Program-made: the position numbers and the translations under genes
Notes under the pieces: generated by a model
What the model was told of the DNA's origin: nothing
Databases searched by the model: none
The model's input: the letters and a program-made list of their open reading frames with translations, nothing else
Assembly (NCBI RefSeq): GCF_025149945.1
Contig: NZ_JALXVH010000047.1
Span: 1 to 18,579 of the forward strand
DNA: 18,579 nucleotides
Origin: Kocuria sp. p3-SID1428
GTDB lineage: Bacteria; Actinomycetota; Actinomycetes; Actinomycetales; Micrococcaceae
Reading direction: 5' to 3'
In this document: positions 15,695 through 18,579 of the stretch, in pieces
Layout of the letters: every line of letters begins with the position of its first letter
How positions within the stretch are numbered: position 1 is the first letter of the stretch

Positions 15695-16063
15695 ATGGCA
15701 CGTCTCGCAGGCGTCGATCTTCCGCGCGACAAGCGCGTGGTGATCGCACTCACGTACATCTACGGCGTCGGGCACACCCGCGCCAAGGAGGCCGTCGCGG
15801 CCACCGAGATCCCCGCGGAGGTCCGGGTCAAGGACCTGACCGACTCCCAGCTGGTCGCACTGCGCGACTTCATCGAGGGCAGCTTCAAGGTCGAGGGCGA
15901 TCTCCGCCGCGAGGTCGCCGCCGACATCCGCCGCAAGGTCGAGATCGGCAGCTACCAGGGCATCCGCCACCGTCGCGGTCTGCCTGTGCACGGTCAGCGC
16001 ACCAAGACGAACGCTCGCACCCGCAAGGGCCCCAAGCGCACCGTCGCCGGCAAGAAGAAGTAA
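15695..16063 (+). CDS. rpsM: 30S ribosomal protein S13 (uS13)
   Basis: The product is 122 aa. S13 sits in the 30S head and bridges to L5; its C-terminal tail reaches the P-site tRNA. Signature segments are [72 protein letters not shown] and the lysine-rich end. The frame is open a little upstream to 15644, but the ATG at 15695 gives the conserved N-terminus and GAGGAG (15679-15684) is 10 nt away. rpsK follows after 78 nt. Confidence 0.97.
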   Translation: MARLAGVDLPRDKRVVIALTYIYGVGHTRAKEAVAATEIPAEVRVKDLTDSQLVALRDFIEGSFKVEGDLRREVAADIRRKVEIGSYQGIRHRRGLPVHGQRTKTNARTRKGPKRTVAGKKK

Positions 16064-16141
16064 CGCGCTCACCTGATCTGAACCGGTGCGATCGCCCGTC
16101 GCGCCGAAGGCACAGAAGACCACTACGCAGCAGGAGTAGAA

Positions 16142-16546
16142 ATGCCCCCTAAGACTCGTGCGACCGCCGCTCGCAAGCCGCGTCGCAAGGACAAGAAGAA
16201 CGTCACCCAGGGCCAGGCCCACATCAAGTCGACGTTCAACAACACCATCGTCACCATCACCGACCCCTCGGGTGCGGTCCTCTCCTGGTCCTCGGCCGGC
16301 GAGATGGGCTTCAACGGCTCCCGCAAGTCGACCCCGTACGCCGCGCAGATGGCCGCTGAGGCCGCTGCCAAGCGTGCGCAGGAGCACGGCGTCCGCAAGG
16401 TCGACGTCTTCGTCAAGGGCCCGGGATCCGGACGCGAGACCGCGATCCGCTCCCTGCAGGCCACCGGCATCGAGGTCGGCTCGATCCAGGACGTCACCCC
16501 GAGCGCTCACAACGGCTGCCGCCCCCCGAAGCGCCGCCGCGTCTGA
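16142..16546 (+). CDS. rpsK: 30S ribosomal protein S11 (uS11)
   Basis: The product is 134 aa. S11 lies on the 30S platform near the mRNA exit. Segments include [76 protein letters not shown] and the C-terminus [13 protein letters not shown], whose Asn-Gly is the isoaspartate site described in E. coli. The N-terminal [14 protein letters not shown] is basic. AGGAG (16132-16136) is 5 nt before the ATG. In many bacteria rpsD comes next; here two hairpins do. Confidence 0.97.
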   Translation: MPPKTRATAARKPRRKDKKNVTQGQAHIKSTFNNTIVTITDPSGAVLSWSSAGEMGFNGSRKSTPYAAQMAAEAAAKRAQEHGVRKVDVFVKGPGSGRETAIRSLQATGIEVGSIQDVTPSAHNGCRPPKRRRV

Positions 16547-16551
16547 TCCCC

Positions 16552-16632
16552 GGCACGGCCGAGTCGCGACGGGGCTCGAAGCCCGTCGCGCCGGCCGTGC
16601 CCTCCGCCGCCGTCGGACCCTGTTCCGACGGC
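16552..16632 (+). terminator. Two tandem hairpins between rpsK and rpoA
   Basis: The first is long: GGCACGGCCG (16552-16561) pairs with CGGCCGTGCC (16592-16601), and inside it CGCGACGGG (16565-16573) pairs with CCCGTCGCG (16582-16590), separated by a small internal loop. The second is GCCGTCGGA (16609-16617) with TCCGACGGC (16624-16632), loop CCCTGT. Neither has a U-tract. Together they are the likely end of the infA-rpsK transcript. Confidence 0.7.
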
Positions 16633-16668
16633 AGCGTCCAGAGAGTGCTCCACCACCTGCGTGCGTCA

Positions 16669-16674
16669 TATAGC
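16669..16674 (+). promoter_or_regulatory. Candidate -10 of an rpoA promoter
   Basis: TATAGC (16669-16674), in an AT-richer spot, resembles a -10 element just after the tandem hairpins. No good -35 lies at the right distance. If used, the rpoA leader would be about 20 nt. Low certainty. Confidence 0.3.
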
Positions 16675-16699
16675 GGAGGCACGCCGAAAGGAAACATCA

Positions 16700-17701
16700 G
16701 TGCTCATTGCACAGCGTCCTGCCCTTTCCGAAGAGGTCGTGGCCGATAACCGCTCCCGGTTCACCATCGAGCCGCTGGAGCCCGGCTTCGGCTACACCCT
16801 CGGCAACTCGCTTCGCCGCACCCTGCTCTCGTCGATCCCCGGCGCCGCTGTCACCAGCGTGCGCCTGGACGGCGTCCTCCACGAGTTCTCGACCATCGAG
16901 GGCGTGAAGGAGGATGTCACCGAGCTCATCCTGAACGTCAAGAAGCTGGCCGTGTCCTCCGAGGAGGACGAGCCCGTCACCGCGTACCTGAACAAGCAGG
17001 GCCCCGCCGAGGTCACTGCCGCTGACATCCAGGTGCCGGCCGGGGTCGAGATCCACAACCCGGGTCTGCCGATCGCCACACTGAACTCGAAGGCCAGCCT
17101 CAACCTCGAGCTGACCATCGAGCGCGGCCGCGGCTACGTCACCGCCGCTCAGAACAAGCTGGCAGATGCCGAGATCGGCCGCATCCCGGTCGACTCGATC
17201 TACTCGCCGGTGCTCAAGGTGACCTTCCGCGTGGAGGCCACCCGCGTCGAGCAGCGCACGGACTTCGACCGCCTGGTCCTGGACGTGGAGACCAAGGAGT
17301 CCATCTCCCCGCGCGATGCCATGGCTTCTGCCGGCACCACGCTGGTGGAGCTGTTCGGCCTGGCCCGTGAGCTCAACGTCGAGGCCGAGGGCATCGAGAT
17401 CGGCCCGTCCCCGACCGACACCGCCATGTCCGCTGACATGGCGCTGCCGATCGAGGATCTCGAGCTGACGGTGCGCTCCTACAATTGCCTCAAGCGCGAG
17501 GGGATCCACAGCGTGGGCGAGCTCGTGACCCGCTCCGAGGCGGATCTCATGGACATCCGCAACTTCGGCGCGAAGTCCATCGACGAGGTCAAGGCCAAGC
17601 TCCAGGAGCTGGGCCTCGCTCTCAAGGACTCGCCTCCCGGGTTCGAGGCCGCCGCGCGGCCGGCGTCCATCGACGACGAGAACCCGTTCGACGTTCAGTA
17701 A
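16700..17701 (+). CDS. rpoA: DNA-directed RNA polymerase subunit alpha
   Basis: The product is 333 aa. Alpha forms the dimer that nucleates RNA polymerase assembly and binds promoter UP elements and activators. The N-terminal domain begins [19 protein letters not shown], with [51 protein letters not shown], and includes [17 protein letters not shown] and [29 protein letters not shown]. The C-terminal domain has [21 protein letters not shown] with Arg259 aligned to E. coli Arg265, then [17 protein letters not shown]. The GTG at 16700 is preferred over upstream in-frame starts because AAAGGAA (16687-16693) lies in front and the N-terminus matches actinobacterial alpha. Confidence 0.98.
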   Translation: MLIAQRPALSEEVVADNRSRFTIEPLEPGFGYTLGNSLRRTLLSSIPGAAVTSVRLDGVLHEFSTIEGVKEDVTELILNVKKLAVSSEEDEPVTAYLNKQGPAEVTAADIQVPAGVEIHNPGLPIATLNSKASLNLELTIERGRGYVTAAQNKLADAEIGRIPVDSIYSPVLKVTFRVEATRVEQRTDFDRLVLDVETKESISPRDAMASAGTTLVELFGLARELNVEAEGIEIGPSPTDTAMSADMALPIEDLELTVRSYNCLKREGIHSVGELVTRSEADLMDIRNFGAKSIDEVKAKLQELGLALKDSPPGFEAAARPASIDDENPFDVQ

Positions 17702-17786
17702 TCCTTCCGCCTCTCCTCATCCGGACCGACCGGCGCCACGAGCGTCGGACGGCAACGGCTGAGTCACTTCCAGGAGACCAATCACC

Positions 17787-18551
17787 ATGCCTGCACCTAC
17801 CAAGGGACCCCGCCTCGGCGGCAGCCCGGCGCACCAGCGCCTGATCCTGCGCAACCTGTCGCAGCAGCTCTTCGAGCACAAGCGCGTCACCACCACCGTG
17901 ACCCGTGCTCGTCGCGTGCGCCCCTACGCCGAGAACCTGATCACGGCCGCCAAGAAGGGCGACCTCAACGCCCGTCGCAAGGTCCTGGGCCAGCTGTCCG
18001 ACAAGTCCGTCGTGCACGAGCTGTTCACGACCATCGCCTCGGCGATGGAGGACCGTCCGGGCGGCTACACCCGCATCACCAAGATCGGCAACCGCAAGGG
18101 CGACAACGCGCCCATGGCGGTCATCGAGCTGGTCATGGAGCCCGTGGCCACCGCCTCGACCGTCGCCGAGGCAGAGGCTGCTGCGCGCACCGCCGCTCCG
18201 GCCGCCGAGCCGGCCGTGACCGAGGACGTCGTGTCGGATCCGTCGACCCCGCTGGCGGAGGAGGGCGGCGCCAGCGCCGCCGCCGTCGACCCGCAGGTCG
18301 CCGAGGCAGAGGCATCCACCGGTGTCGAGGCCGACGAGTACGCCGGCTCCGCCAAGCCGCTCGAGTCCGGCGAGGCCCCCGAGGGCTTCTCCATCAAGGG
18401 CAACAAGGACTCCATGAAGTTCCACGTGCCCGGCTCGCGCTGGTACGCCTCGACCCGTGCCGAGGTCTGGTTCGACACCAAGGCCAACGCCGAGGCCGCC
18501 GGGTTCGCCCCGGCAGGCGGTGCTGCCGCCCAGAAGATCGACGGCGAGTGA
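17787..18551 (+). CDS. rplQ: 50S ribosomal protein L17 (bL17) with C-terminal extra domain
   Basis: The product is 254 aa, about twice the 116-127 aa of typical L17. The L17 core is residues 1-118 ([40 protein letters not shown], and [25 protein letters not shown]). Residues 119 to about 195 are an Ala/Glu-rich acidic linker. Residues about 199-242 form a compact segment, [19 protein letters not shown] followed by [13 protein letters not shown] and AEAAGF, resembling a small module that I recall as the actinobacterial 'sunset' domain; this identity is from memory and not tested. No frameshift is seen. AGGAG (17772-17776) is 10 nt before the ATG. Confidence 0.96.
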   Translation: MPAPTKGPRLGGSPAHQRLILRNLSQQLFEHKRVTTTVTRARRVRPYAENLITAAKKGDLNARRKVLGQLSDKSVVHELFTTIASAMEDRPGGYTRITKIGNRKGDNAPMAVIELVMEPVATASTVAEAEAAARTAAPAAEPAVTEDVVSDPSTPLAEEGGASAAAVDPQVAEAEASTGVEADEYAGSAKPLESGEAPEGFSIKGNKDSMKFHVPGSRWYASTRAEVWFDTKANAEAAGFAPAGGAAAQKIDGE

Positions 18552-18579
18552 TCTTCGCGCTCTGAGGCTCTCGGGCCCC

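Overview
The window is a stretch of high-GC bacterial chromosome carrying the S10, spc and alpha ribosomal-protein clusters in continuous array, all on the + strand. GC-rich third positions, GTG/TTG starts, the gene order rpsJ…rplQ, actinobacterial-type SecY, RpoA and short-LID adenylate kinase, and a long tail on L17 all point to an actinomycete. The best guess is Micrococcales, for example a Micrococcaceae/Dermabacteraceae-like lineage; the genus cannot be fixed from the sequence.

Layout: (1) 1-410, no gene; a sigma-70-like promoter and a structured leader of about 300 nt. (2) S10 cluster, 411-5681: rpsJ, rplC, rplD, rplW, rplB, rpsS, rplV, rpsC, rplP, rpmC, rpsQ. (3) 5682-6141, a gap of about 460 nt with strong hairpins, a candidate promoter and a leader. 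(4) spc cluster, 6142-10234: rplN, rplX, rplE, rpsH, rplF, rplR, rpsE, rpmD, rplO. There is no rpsN (S14) between rplE and rpsH. (5) A 17-bp terminator-like hairpin, then secY and adk, then a double hairpin and map. (6) An rlmN-type radical-SAM 23S rRNA/tRNA methyltransferase gene between map and infA, an unusual insertion. (7) infA (with a good promoter), rpmJ, rpsM and rpsK, then a double hairpin exactly where many bacteria carry rpsD (S4), which is absent. (8) rpoA and rplQ.

Together the genes supply a large part of both ribosomal subunits, the Sec translocon channel, the enzyme that removes N-terminal methionine, adenylate kinase, initiation factor 1 and the RNA polymerase alpha subunit. 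Many junctions overlap by 1 or 4 nt (TGATG or GTGA), indicating translational coupling. The gaps without coupling nearly all hold GC-rich hairpins lacking a U-tract, which split the array into about five or six likely transcription units.

I see no mobile element, CRISPR array, tRNA, rRNA or defence system, and no convincing new biological system. The points most worth a second look are: the matching NDRGG-rich disordered tails on S3 and S5; the extra C-terminal domain on L17; rlmN with its acidic N-terminal extension inside the array; the hairpins at the sites of missing rpsN and rpsD; and the long structured leaders before rpsJ and rplN.
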